Shown here one piece after another: positions 33,701 through 40,307 of a stretch of DNA of 64,000 bases (positions are counted from its first letter, which is position 1; the number at the start of each line of letters is the position of its first letter). The position numbers were made by a program, and so were the translations under genes. Source of the DNA: Halosimplex aquaticum. Its GTDB lineage: Archaea; Halobacteriota; Halobacteria; Halobacteriales; Haloarculaceae. The notes beneath the pieces were generated by a model. That model did not search any database. It was given only the letters and a program-made list of their open reading frames with translations, and was not told where the DNA came from. Location of the stretch: positions 3,534,001 to 3,598,000 of the forward strand of contig NZ_CP118158.1 in the NCBI RefSeq assembly GCF_028747785.1. Direction: 5' to 3'.

Positions 33701-34949
33701 CTCGTCGACGTGGACGTACACCGGGCCGGGCTTTACGCCGTTCAAGCGGACGCCCAGCGACAGCGGCGGTAAGCACGGTGACAAGTACAAGTGTTACAAT
33801 CAGAAGAAGAAGGCCAACACGGGTGGACTGAAACTGACGGGCGTCTCGTCGAAGTCTACGACCGCTTCTTCGGCGCTGAAGACGGCCGCGGACATGGTCG
33901 ACGACAAGTTCGAAAATCTCGCCGCCGGGCCGATGTGCCCGGTCGCCGAAGAGGACATGGACTTCCCGGCGCCCAGCGCACGAGCGAGTAGTACGGGCAG
34001 TGACGACGATCCGGAACAGGAGGACGGCTGTCCGGACAAGAATATGACGGTGCGGTTCATCGATATGGGGAAAGGGACCAGTATCCTGCTTGAAGCGCCC
34101 AACGGGGAGACGATGCTCATCGACGCCGGTGACCACGAAAGCGGTCGAAGTTACGCTGATATCACGGACTCGATAGAAGAAGACGTCCCGGAGGGCGGGG
34201 ATGGTGACTACGATATCGACCACTTTGTGCTCTCTCACGACGACAGGGATCACAACAAATACATCGAGAATCTACAAGGAGATCCCGATATCGAGGTCCA
34301 CAACTGGTATCGGCCGCCAGTACCAGACGACAGCCATCTGAGCAGTAACGCGGATCAGGTCGCCGACTGGACGATCGTCACCCGCGGCGACGACATCGAT
34401 TTCGGTGGCGGACTCGTCAGCGCAGATGTCAGGCATCCGATGGACGCGTCGAGCAGTGATCGGATCTGCCCGACCGACGACGACGCGACCGACTGTAATT
34501 CCGTGATCTTGCGAGTCAACTACAGCACGCACTCGTTCCTCTTCACGGGTGACGTGAAGACGCCCCACATCCGGGAACTCATCGACCGTTCGGTCGTCCA
34601 GTTCGGTGGTGCCGATGTCGTGAAACTGCCCCACCACGGCACGGACTCGTCGTACAACCGAACGATGCTCAAATCGATCCAGTACACTGCGGTCGTCTCG
34701 AACAACGACGATAGCAGTCCGCCTTCCAGTTCTCCTGGCGGGAAGGTATTCCGTGTGCTCGAACAGAACGACGTGATGACGTATTGGACAGCAACTCACG
34801 AGGACATCGTGTTCAAGGTAGAAGACGGGAGGCTGGGTGTCGTTGCCGAGTCGGAAGACGGAGATGATCTCGATTCGGAAGTCCCACCTGTTCCCGACTT
34901 CTTGATCAGCGAATTGCCGTCGAGCGAGCGTGCGGAAGCGACCGGCTGA
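30741..34949 (+). CDS. DUF7286 giant pilus-cluster protein with C-terminal ComEC-like MBL domain; putative polymorphic toxin
   Basis: A 1402-residue protein. Residues 20-40 are a membrane or signal-anchor helix (VPFAIVGVLLLVTSATVVGV). Residues 45-1053 are the DUF7286 trunk, with an unusually Lys/Arg-rich stretch near 360-480 and a Ca-binding-like loop DTNGDGTEE at 547-555. Residues 1054-1072 (DDKF...MCPVAEED) are a boundary segment, followed by a low-complexity spacer. Residues about 1101-1370 are a metallo-beta-lactamase fold of the ComEC C-terminal type: FIDMGKGTSILL, LIDAGD, SHDDRDH (ligands 1166-1171, second His replaced by Asp), TGDV (Asp1271) and LPHHG (His1298/1299). From about 34000 the DNA becomes AT-richer. 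I infer a trunk delivering a swappable nuclease-like tip; a plain ComEC-like fusion used in DNA uptake is the alternative. Confidence 0.85.
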   Translation: MRPRQPNTIALASNRSARVPFAIVGVLLLVTSATVVGVLQSRTEETANVDISVAMDQTVGAAQSEVRAAIQAGARSAAKQPLTTTGSLAETPAGKGIRAAGGDVFRNYVKLRIYLQAQRNLADAGQTVGAGTTTTASLPAVRYSKASVKAAIGRVTLETGVSGSLDPGTVKATIDGLTVTAYRDGERVGTRTESITVSAATTVFALHEKVSNYEDNLRNTDVDSTNPNSLGTQFAMRVYPIAWAKAGYERFPAAGTNPTPSVSGGGTFHSVVENREVELLANDAIYAVQRETFGTQDPGATEAMAPAWACFFAKKVNKIVSSKSPRRARAKDVANKVCAGAQFLFADHTKYMNFIPSGLSSLTGGFKKSRRKKAYPQKRTIKVDIKKFAYPAQKDVRDKKLTWKDIDTVLRKDWGGSKYNGGDRPPNSDKVTGKKSKLPKTDEGIGDPDDIVKKAIDEVYTAKANFETTRLEKSGSKPEVSDPSGYDTKLRDWYDKKSSARVTNFERTYETGTSSNPRQRTYYTATVEVDKQYKEKERWRKCADKADTNGDGTEECVDWKQKTFSKGWKTVTYTMSFEIKGARSMAADVTAKGLTKEFETGGSPDYKGTTPTNFEGLPQQSAEKVSTISPGGKLTKSDVRSAITASSVGSKSALENQLRQKSSARWDVSPADQGKLRNWLAEDIKNHVYPKILKDFDPIEMKLVKMGTSSNPFQKFLTKLDKRKGGYIYEHASGSEYGNAADLARAEARHLYIAQIENWINDINKRRQSSKDKANGHLQSELGIDSIGNGLSNAKEFIGGATPKLTMSDPAKMNTELMGDITYRVKGSPTMLTMKPVNSQTVPAVRPAGEGPSDPENTMHAPFASKVEGGPMPGLPIAPIPGYWFLSVNAWNVRMQGEYARFAVTARTGDPSGTKPVTYVRQEQAVYLEINGVDRRAGTVQPISFDNGVPIVVAMPGGTVMPSGSLGTGERFGSSGKKAAKHQLKECSSTWTYTGPGFTPFKRTPSDSGGKHGDKYKCYNQKKKANTGGLKLTGVSSKSTTASSALKTAADMVDDKFENLAAGPMCPVAEEDMDFPAPSARASSTGSDDDPEQEDGCPDKNMTVRFIDMGKGTSILLEAPNGETMLIDAGDHESGRSYADITDSIEEDVPEGGDGDYDIDHFVLSHDDRDHNKYIENLQGDPDIEVHNWYRPPVPDDSHLSSNADQVADWTIVTRGDDIDFGGGLVSADVRHPMDASSSDRICPTDDDATDCNSVILRVNYSTHSFLFTGDVKTPHIRELIDRSVVQFGGADVVKLPHHGTDSSYNRTMLKSIQYTAVVSNNDDSSPPSSSPGGKVFRVLEQNDVMTYWTATHEDIVFKVEDGRLGVVAESEDGDDLDSEVPPVPDFLISELPSSERAEATG
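33898..33956 (+). repeat. Junction segment, copy 1 (intact gene)
   Basis: These 59 nt encode the DDKF...VAEED boundary of the DUF7286 protein. They match 35581-35639 at 46 of 59 positions without gaps; 14 of 19 residues are identical. Similarity stops abruptly on both sides. This is the sequence landmark expected at a recombination joint between trunk and exchangeable tip. Confidence 0.85.
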
Positions 34950-35019
34950 CTTGAATCACTGTCGCGAACGATTACTGATTGCCTCGATCGGCAGGCGACT
35001 ACTGGAAGATGACAGTTTA

Positions 35020-35049
35020 TTTATATACGGGCGAGGATCTACCTCGGAT
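35020..35049 (+). promoter_or_regulatory. Promoter of the putative immunity gene
   Basis: TTTATATA begins exactly 30 nt before the ATG at 35050, inside the 100-nt gap after the toxin-like gene. It gives the small gene its own leaderless transcript, independent of the pilus operon. Confidence 0.7.
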
Positions 35050-35526
35050 ATGTGTGAAATCGTCGAAGTGGACCTGTACGTTGACGACATCGAGGGGGAG
35101 TTGCCGGTTGCACACCTAGTCAGCGACAGTCATATGGGTTTTTCCGCCCTCAACGCGCGGTTACTCCCGACGAACGGACGATTCGGACTCGCGTATTTTC
35201 ACGCCCGGATCGAACTCTCGCAAACGTCGTTCCAAGACGAAACAGAAGTCACGGACGATTTCACGAGGGTCGTCGGTCCCGTAACGTGTACGTCCACGAA
35301 TGAGGAAAGCTGGTTTAAGATCGAGACCAACCGATTGGACTGGACCGGCGAACATACACGAAACCGGTCGGATCTCCCAGAGTGGATCACCGAGGAGGGT
35401 GACGAAGGCTACATCGAGGTCGAGCTGTCGTTTGATCCGGACTTGACAGTCGAAGAAACTGCGTTTTCACACGAGGACCTGGTTTGGAAACAAGAGGAAT
35501 ATCAGAAAAAGTACTTCGACTCGTAG
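35050..35526 (+). CDS. Unknown small acidic protein; candidate immunity protein
   Basis: A 158-residue soluble protein starting MCEIVEVDLYVDDIEGELPVA. The start is fixed by the TATA element 30 nt upstream; an upstream in-frame opening to 34930 lacks coding character. I do not recognise a family. It reads as a single alternating beta/alpha domain with many charged residues and no signal peptide or membrane helix, as expected for a cytoplasmic inhibitor. The DNA is markedly AT-rich for this genome: 35461-35520 has only 26 G+C in 60. It lies directly after the MBL tip and before the orphan junction copy. The immunity role is inferred from position, size and composition only. Confidence 0.6.
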   Translation: MCEIVEVDLYVDDIEGELPVAHLVSDSHMGFSALNARLLPTNGRFGLAYFHARIELSQTSFQDETEVTDDFTRVVGPVTCTSTNEESWFKIETNRLDWTGEHTRNRSDLPEWITEEGDEGYIEVELSFDPDLTVEETAFSHEDLVWKQEEYQKKYFDS

Positions 35527-35580
35527 AATCTACTCGGTTTTCGATCACTGTGATTTTGCTTCACGCAGTCGTGGCTATCC

Positions 35581-35757
35581 TCGACGACAAATTCGGAGAC
35601 CTCGCGGCCGAGAAGATGTGTTCAGTCGCGGAAGAAGACGTGATGGATGTGAGAGGACGCGATATGGAATCCGATGGGCGACATCGAGTACACGATCACG
35701 GGCCGCCGACGGTGCTTTCGATTGGTCGACCGAAACCCGTACCCGTTCACGACGTGA
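35581..35757 (+). pseudogene. Orphan DUF7286 C-terminal fragment, frameshifted
   Basis: The fragment begins with copy 2 of the junction segment (LDDKF...MCSVAEED, 35581-35639) in one frame, continues DVMDVRGRDM, and then the sense reading shifts near 35662 to another frame giving WNPMGDIEYTITGRR and ending FTT with a stop at 35755-35757. Reinserting two bases after GATATG would join the frames. There is no start codon or trunk. It is best read as the displaced former C-terminus of the DUF7286 gene, left behind when the MBL tip and its partner gene were inserted. Confidence 0.7.
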
Positions 35758-35769
35758 CAGTCCCAACCG

Positions 35770-36126
35770 ATGACCGGACCGTTCGCGGAGGATTCGATCG
35801 TGATGGGGCTCGAAACCGGACGGCCCGAGCGCTATCTCCGGTTCGAGCCCGACGGACTGGACGAGGACCGGTGGCTCCACCGCGCGGACCAGTTCGACGG
35901 CGGTCTCGACCGCGAGGCTATCGTCGAGCAGTACGCCCTGCCGGAGGCCGAGACCTATCGCGTCTCGGTGGTCGAGGTTCCCGGGGGCGAGACGTTGCGG
36001 ATGGGATCAGTCGCACAACTGCACGGCCGCGAGGGAGGCGGTGACTTGGTGACGCTGGCGATCCGGGAGACCGTTCCCGGCGACTGGGTGGTCGAGGAGA
36101 CGACGCTTGCAGCGCTGATCGGGTGA
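35770..36126 (+). CDS. Unknown 118-residue protein, possible second immunity gene
   Basis: Starts MTGPFAEDSIVMGLETG 12 nt after the stop of the orphan fragment; an ATG at 35803 is an alternative. The protein is acidic, soluble and of normal haloarchaeal GC. It has a helix-rich front half (LDREAIVEQYALPEAE) and a beta-rich rear half (YRVSVVEVPGGETLRMGSVAQLHG, WVVEETTLAALIG). I recognise no family. Its place behind the displaced tip makes it a candidate partner of the ancestral tip, but it could be an unrelated gene upstream of sepF. Confidence 0.6.
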   Translation: MTGPFAEDSIVMGLETGRPERYLRFEPDGLDEDRWLHRADQFDGGLDREAIVEQYALPEAETYRVSVVEVPGGETLRMGSVAQLHGREGGGDLVTLAIRETVPGDWVVEETTLAALIG

Positions 36127-36172
36127 AGCGACCGTCGCGTGCGAATGTCCGGACGGCGAGGGATGTCTGACG

Positions 36173-36180
36173 TAAAATAC
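36173..36180 (+). promoter_or_regulatory. TATA-like element of sepF
   Basis: TAAAATAC lies 35 nt before the chosen sepF ATG, allowing a very short leader. Confidence 0.45.
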
Positions 36181-36207
36181 AAACCCTCAGCGACCGGGAG
36201 ACAGAGT

Positions 36208-36567
36208 ATGGGACTAATGAGCAAGATCCTCGGGGACTCAGCCGGTAGCCGGCACAAAGACGACTACGTAGAGATCGACGGCGAGGGCGTCGACGCCGGG
36301 GGGGCCGCGACCAAGATGGAACTCCGGATCGCGAAGATCGGGGACAAGCAGGACGTCATCGACATCAAAGACGCCGTCTACGACGGCGACGTGGTCATCG
36401 CCGACATCACGCGCCACACGACCCAGGACCGGACGATGGAGCACATCACCGACGAACTCAAGCAGGTCGCCAACGAGGTCGGGGGCGACATCGCCCAGAA
36501 GGGCGACGACCAGCTCATCATCACGCCCCACGGCGTCGCGATCAACCGCGATCCGCTCGGGCAGTAA
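36208..36567 (+). CDS. sepF: Cell division protein SepF
   Basis: A 119-residue protein. Residues 1-12 (MGLMSKILGDSA) form the short amphipathic membrane-targeting start typical of archaeal SepF, and residues 30-119 are the DUF552/SepF fold (KMELRIAKIGDKQDVIDIKDAVYDGDVVIADITRHT... with QLIITPHGVAINRD). It anchors FtsZ to the membrane at mid-cell. The start is chosen at MGLMSK from family knowledge and the TATA spacing; longer in-frame openings add non-conserved residues. No ftsZ is nearby. Confidence 0.95.
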   Translation: MGLMSKILGDSAGSRHKDDYVEIDGEGVDAGGAATKMELRIAKIGDKQDVIDIKDAVYDGDVVIADITRHTTQDRTMEHITDELKQVANEVGGDIAQKGDDQLIITPHGVAINRDPLGQ

Positions 36568-36975
36568 TCGTCCGCTCGCCGCGCTACTGGGGTCGACGGG
36601 GCGAGTGGCCGCCAACAGCCGTCCATTCTCTCGACGCGACCGTCCGGCCGTCGGTACCCGACCGCGGCCGCCGCTTGGATTCGGATCGTATCACCGTCCG
36701 GACAGTCGCCAGAAAGCATTTACCGGGGCCGCCAGTCTGCATCCGTGACCGCCGCGTCCGAGGTGGCGTTCGACAGGAACTGTGGCAGGCCCTACCCATG
36801 GCCACAGGGACGGCGGCCCCGACCGGGATACTTCTCCGATCGCCTCCGGGAAGGCGACGTGTGTCACTACGTCGCACACACATTTAGGGGTACCGCGGTT
36901 GGGCGTCGGACTGCTGACCGCGGACCCGGACTTCGAACGGCGGCGTTCGTCCCGTCGCGGTCCGGAAAAGGAGTG
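36568..36975. other. 408-nt convergent intergenic region
   Basis: Lies between the 3' ends of sepF and the DUF5611 gene. No protein gene is convincing. A TTTACC element at 36719 and two short inverted repeats (CCCT...AGGG near 36790-36810, GTGTGT...ACACAC near 36860-36882) are the only structure noticed. A small RNA is possible but unsupported. Confidence 0.4.
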
Positions 36976-37368
36976 TTAGACTTCGTCGGCCTCGTCGGGG
37001 CTGTCCTCGACGGAGCGTTTCATCGAGTCGCGTCGGCTCTTGGCGTCGCGCCCGGTCGCTTCGAGCAGGAAATCGTTTTTCGCGTCGACCGCGTCGGCCG
37101 CGGCGTCGGCGTTCCCCTCCGCGATGACCTCCTCGGCGGGTCGCTCCTCGAAGTCGACCGCCAGTTTGTCTTTCTTGCCGCTGTACTCGACGGCGCCCGC
37201 CGTGATGCGCTGGAACACCGGGTTGTCGGGATCTTCGACCACGTACAGGTCGCTCCCCTTGTACTCCTCGGTGGTGGAGATGGTCCCGAAGTAGTCCTCG
37301 ATCGTCGCCTCCATGTCTTCGATACGCTCTTCGAGGTGTTCTCCCCGGCGCATCTTGTACTCCCGCAT
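36976..37368 (-). CDS. DUF5611 family protein
   Basis: A 130-residue soluble protein starting MREYKMRRGEHLEERI, then IEDYFGTISTTEEYKGSDLYVVEDP, VFQRITAGAVEYSGKKDKLAVDFEERP. This is the conserved core of haloarchaeal DUF5611. The acidic C-terminal tail is variable. Function unknown; the beta-rich core could bind a small ligand. Monocistronic by context. Confidence 0.88.
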   Translation of the reverse strand: MREYKMRRGEHLEERIEDMEATIEDYFGTISTTEEYKGSDLYVVEDPDNPVFQRITAGAVEYSGKKDKLAVDFEERPAEEVIAEGNADAAADAVDAKNDFLLEATGRDAKSRRDSMKRSVEDSPDEADEV

Positions 37369-37460
37369 GGACGACCTTTTGCAAGCACCGTTCTTACCTT
37401 TTTCGAGCGCCGAACGAGCGAACGCACGGTCGCGCGTCCGACGACCGTTACTCTACCGCC

Positions 37461-38537
37461 TCACTCCGCCGGCGAAGACTCGTCCTCTCGCTGGAGCAGC
37501 GTCCCGCGGTGGCACTCGGGACAGAAGTCGCCCGCCCGCAGCGACGAGGAGTCCGCCTCCGTCGTGAAACCGCACTCCGAGCACTTGAACATCCCCGCCG
37601 GGACCGTGACCGAGTGACCCTCCTCGCCGTCAAGCGACGGGCCGGCGACGCCGCTGTCGGCCGGTTCGTCGCGCTTCGTCGCCTCGGGCCACTCGCCCAT
37701 GGCGTCGGCACTCGTCGTCGCGTCCTCCTCTTCCGGCCACTCGCCGGTGGTGCGGTCGTCGACTTCGGCCGCCGCGGCGTCGCCTCCGTCCGCCGAACCC
37801 GCCGCCGCGCCGACGTCCGCTTCGTCCGTCGTGCCGTCCGGGGCCGCGTCGTCGCCCGCGTCGGCAGGTTGCGACGCGTCCGCGGGTCCCGTCGCGTCGT
37901 CGTCGCTCGGACCGTCGTCGAGAATCTCAACCTCGTCGGATTCGCCCGCTCGCTCGGCCGGGTCGGTCGGCTCGTCGGGCCACTCGCCCGGGTCGCGGTC
38001 GTCGTCGCCCGCGTCGTCCCGAGCGGTCTCGTCGTCCGGGTCCGACTCCGCCTCGTCGTCGTCCGGCCACTCGCCGTCGTCGCGGTCGTCGTCCTCGGCG
38101 TCCCCGATGATGACGGCGTCCTCGCCGTCGGGGTCGCTCTCGACCGGCGCGTCGGACTCGGCGTCGGGGATAGTCGACTCCGCGCCACGGGCCTCGGCCT
38201 GCGCGGAGGACTCGTCGCCGGTGTCGTCGAGGATGACGGCGTCCGTGGCGTCGGACCCCCCGACGTCGTCCTCGTCGTCCCCGTCGTCGGTAGGGGTCGC
38301 AGCGAACTCGTCGGTCGCCGCCTCGCTCTCGTCGCTGTCGGCCCCTCCGTCCTGGTCGTCGGGAGCCTCTAGCGTCGTCACTTCCTTGTTCTCGGAGACG
38401 ACGCGGGACTCGCCGCAGCGGGAACAGGTCTCCATCTCGGTGATGGTGATGACCACTTCGGTCCCCTCCTCTTCGCGCTCCCGTTCGACAGTCGTCTCCC
38501 CGAAACTGTGCCCCAGGAGCGAACACTTGATACTCAT
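37461..38537 (-). CDS. DUF7093 protein: two zinc fingers joined by acidic linker
   Basis: A 358-residue protein. The N-terminus MSIKCSLLGHSFGE with CSRCGESRVVSENKEVT forms a zinc knuckle region matching DUF7093 (from memory). Residues about 60-300 are an Asp/Glu/Ala/Ser-rich disordered stretch with recurring GEWP(E/D) motifs (DDGEWPDDDE, DPGEWPDEP, TGEWPEEE, MGEWPEAT). The C-terminus is a CxxC...CxxC zinc ribbon (FKCSECGFTT, DFCPECHRG). Function unknown; the two fingers and flexible linker suggest nucleic-acid or protein bridging. The ATG at 38537 is preferred over a GTG-linked upstream codon. Confidence 0.82.
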   Translation of the reverse strand: MSIKCSLLGHSFGETTVEREREEEGTEVVITITEMETCSRCGESRVVSENKEVTTLEAPDDQDGGADSDESEAATDEFAATPTDDGDDEDDVGGSDATDAVILDDTGDESSAQAEARGAESTIPDAESDAPVESDPDGEDAVIIGDAEDDDRDDGEWPDDDEAESDPDDETARDDAGDDDRDPGEWPDEPTDPAERAGESDEVEILDDGPSDDDATGPADASQPADAGDDAAPDGTTDEADVGAAAGSADGGDAAAAEVDDRTTGEWPEEEDATTSADAMGEWPEATKRDEPADSGVAGPSLDGEEGHSVTVPAGMFKCSECGFTTEADSSSLRAGDFCPECHRGTLLQREDESSPAE

Positions 38538-38692
38538 TACCACGTGTTCGTCCTCTCCGAAACATAAGCGTGCTGTTTGTCCGAACGCCGAGCGATCCGG
38601 CGGTTGCGCGGGACCGTAGCGCCGTCGTGTGGGCCCGCTCGACGACCGGACCGAGGGATAAGCGTAAGACCCGCCCCGTCGAATACAGATGT

Positions 38693-38983
38693 ATGAGGGC
38701 GAAACCGGAGTACCGCGACCGCGACGACGTGGAGGTCGCGGTCCTCGACGCGCTGGCAGACCGGCGCGAGGAGGGGATGACAGTCTTCGAACTCCGGTCG
38801 CGGGTGGAGGTCGACATCGACACCCTGGAGACGGCGCTCGCCGACCTGAAAGAGGACGGCCTCATCGAGGCCACGGAGGAAGACCGCCGCACCGTCATCG
38901 TCCCCGAAGACGGCGTCGTCGGCCCCGTCGACCCCGCCGACGACTCGTTCCTCGGACAGATCCGCGAACGACTCCCCTTCTGA
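38693..38983 (+). CDS. DUF6432 winged-helix protein
   Basis: A 96-residue protein starting MRAKPEYRDRDDVEVAVLDALADR, then EEGMTVFELRSRVEVDIDTLETALADLKEDGLIEA: a MarR/winged-helix-type fold, ending IRERLPF. It matches haloarchaeal DUF6432. Probably a small DNA-binding regulator. GATAAGCGTAAG about 30-36 nt upstream could be the TATA element. It diverges from the DUF7093 gene. Confidence 0.82.
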   Translation: MRAKPEYRDRDDVEVAVLDALADRREEGMTVFELRSRVEVDIDTLETALADLKEDGLIEATEEDRRTVIVPEDGVVGPVDPADDSFLGQIRERLPF

Positions 38984-39040
38984 GTGCGCTCGTCGACTCC
39001 AGCGATTCGCAGTCCGGGTTACTACCGCGCTCTGTCCCGG

Positions 39041-40207
39041 TCAGTCGTCGGCCGCCGCGGCCGCGCAGTTGTTCGGTCCCAGCTCCAGCTCGAACGCGTC
39101 GTCGTCGGTCGCCGACTCACGACCGAGGTTGATCGCGACGATCCGGTCGTGGTTGGCCGGTCGCGGCGGCGTCCGCTCGGTGATACGCGCGACGAACTCG
39201 TCCTCGCCCAGCGCGAAGACGGGCAGGTCACGACACTCCCCGAGGCGCGCCGTCACCGTTCCGTCGTCGCCGGGCGTCGCACCCACGCCGTGGTGGCCCG
39301 GCGCGACGACCGTCTCGTCGGGGAAGCGCGCGAACCGGTCGGTGAGCGTCCGGTAGAGGTCGCGGGCGAACGCCGGGGCGTCGTCGGCCCGCTCCAGGTC
39401 CGGCCGAGCGACGCCGTCGGTGAAGAGGCTATCGCCGGTCAGGAGCGCGTCCCCGACGGCGAAGGCGGTCATCCCCGTCGTGTGTCCCGGGGCGTGGACG
39501 GCCTCGACCGCCACGTCGCCGACGCGGAGCGTCTCGCCGTCGGCGACCGTCTCGACGTCGAACGCGACGCCGCGCTCGACGGCCGGCGCGGGCATCACTG
39601 GCGTCGCACCGGTCGCCTCGGCCAGTTCGCGCAGGCCGCTGACGTGGTCGGCGTGGACGTGCGTGTCGACGACGTACTCGACGTCGGCACCGCGCTCGCC
39701 GGCGTCGGCCACGTACCGGTCGGTGAACGACCGTAGCGGGTCGACGACCGCCGCCTCGCCGTTCGAGACGACGGCGTATCCCAGACAGCCGCTCGACGGC
39801 CGGCGGTACTGGACGAGTCTCCCGTCTGATTCGTCCGGGACTCCGTCGTCCACCTCCGAGGAGAGGAGGAGTCGCGCCCACCCTTCCATTCCGCCGGCGA
39901 GATTGCGTGCGTCGTACCCGGCTTCCGCCAGCTCCGCCGCCACTTCGGCGCTGGCTTCCCCCCGCGCGCACACGACGGTGATCGGCCCCTCGCCCTCGAC
40001 GTCGGCGACGAACCCGTCGACGTCGCCCGTCACCGTCGCCTGGACGAAGCGGTTGTAGGGTTTCTGCGTGACCGTGACGGGCTGTCCCGCGAGCCGCCAC
40101 TGCTCGACCTCGCCGCGGTTGCGCAGGTCGAGGATGCGGACCGGGTCCCCGGCGTCGATCCGCCGCTGGAGGTCCCTGGGATCGATCCTTGGCGTGTCGC
40201 CGGTCAT
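39041..40207 (-). CDS. Rhodanese plus MBL-fold hydrolase (persulfide dioxygenase-like)
   Basis: A 388-residue protein. Residues 5-115 are a rhodanese domain with an active-site-type Cys loop (VVCARGEAS). Residues 130-340 are an MBL fold with THVHADHVSG, APGHTTGMT, LLTGDSLF and a closing GHHGVG. This is the ETHE1/BLH-like combination that acts on glutathione- or other low-molecular-weight persulfides, so sulfur detoxification is likely. The domain order, rhodanese first, differs from the common bacterial fusion. The start is taken at MTGDTPRIDP. Confidence 0.85.
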   Translation of the reverse strand: MTGDTPRIDPRDLQRRIDAGDPVRILDLRNRGEVEQWRLAGQPVTVTQKPYNRFVQATVTGDVDGFVADVEGEGPITVVCARGEASAEVAAELAEAGYDARNLAGGMEGWARLLLSSEVDDGVPDESDGRLVQYRRPSSGCLGYAVVSNGEAAVVDPLRSFTDRYVADAGERGADVEYVVDTHVHADHVSGLRELAEATGATPVMPAPAVERGVAFDVETVADGETLRVGDVAVEAVHAPGHTTGMTAFAVGDALLTGDSLFTDGVARPDLERADDAPAFARDLYRTLTDRFARFPDETVVAPGHHGVGATPGDDGTVTARLGECRDLPVFALGEDEFVARITERTPPRPANHDRIVAINLGRESATDDDAFELELGPNNCAAAAADD

Positions 40208-40307
40208 GGTTCCGAGTAGCGACGCCGACGGCATAAGGTCGTGGCCGGACCCGACGACGGTTCCGCCGTCTTGCGCAACCATCTTTTTCGCTAGGAGTCG
40301 CAGCAGG

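Noticed and set aside
30741..34949. Possibility that the DUF7286/MBL fusion is an assembly artefact joining two genes
   Set aside because: The frame is continuous through the boundary for more than 1400 codons, and the downstream orphan copy of the boundary is better explained by tip replacement. Long-read confirmation would still be useful.
34930..35049. An N-terminal extension of the candidate immunity protein starting inside the MBL gene's last codons
   Set aside because: The TATA element at 35020 would lie inside the coding region, and the ATG at 35050 is exactly 30 nt from it.
35484..36044. A single 186-codon gene covering the orphan junction and the region after it
   Set aside because: Beyond about 35665 this frame becomes Arg/Gly-rich antisense-like sequence, while sense coding moves to another frame and then to the 35770 gene.
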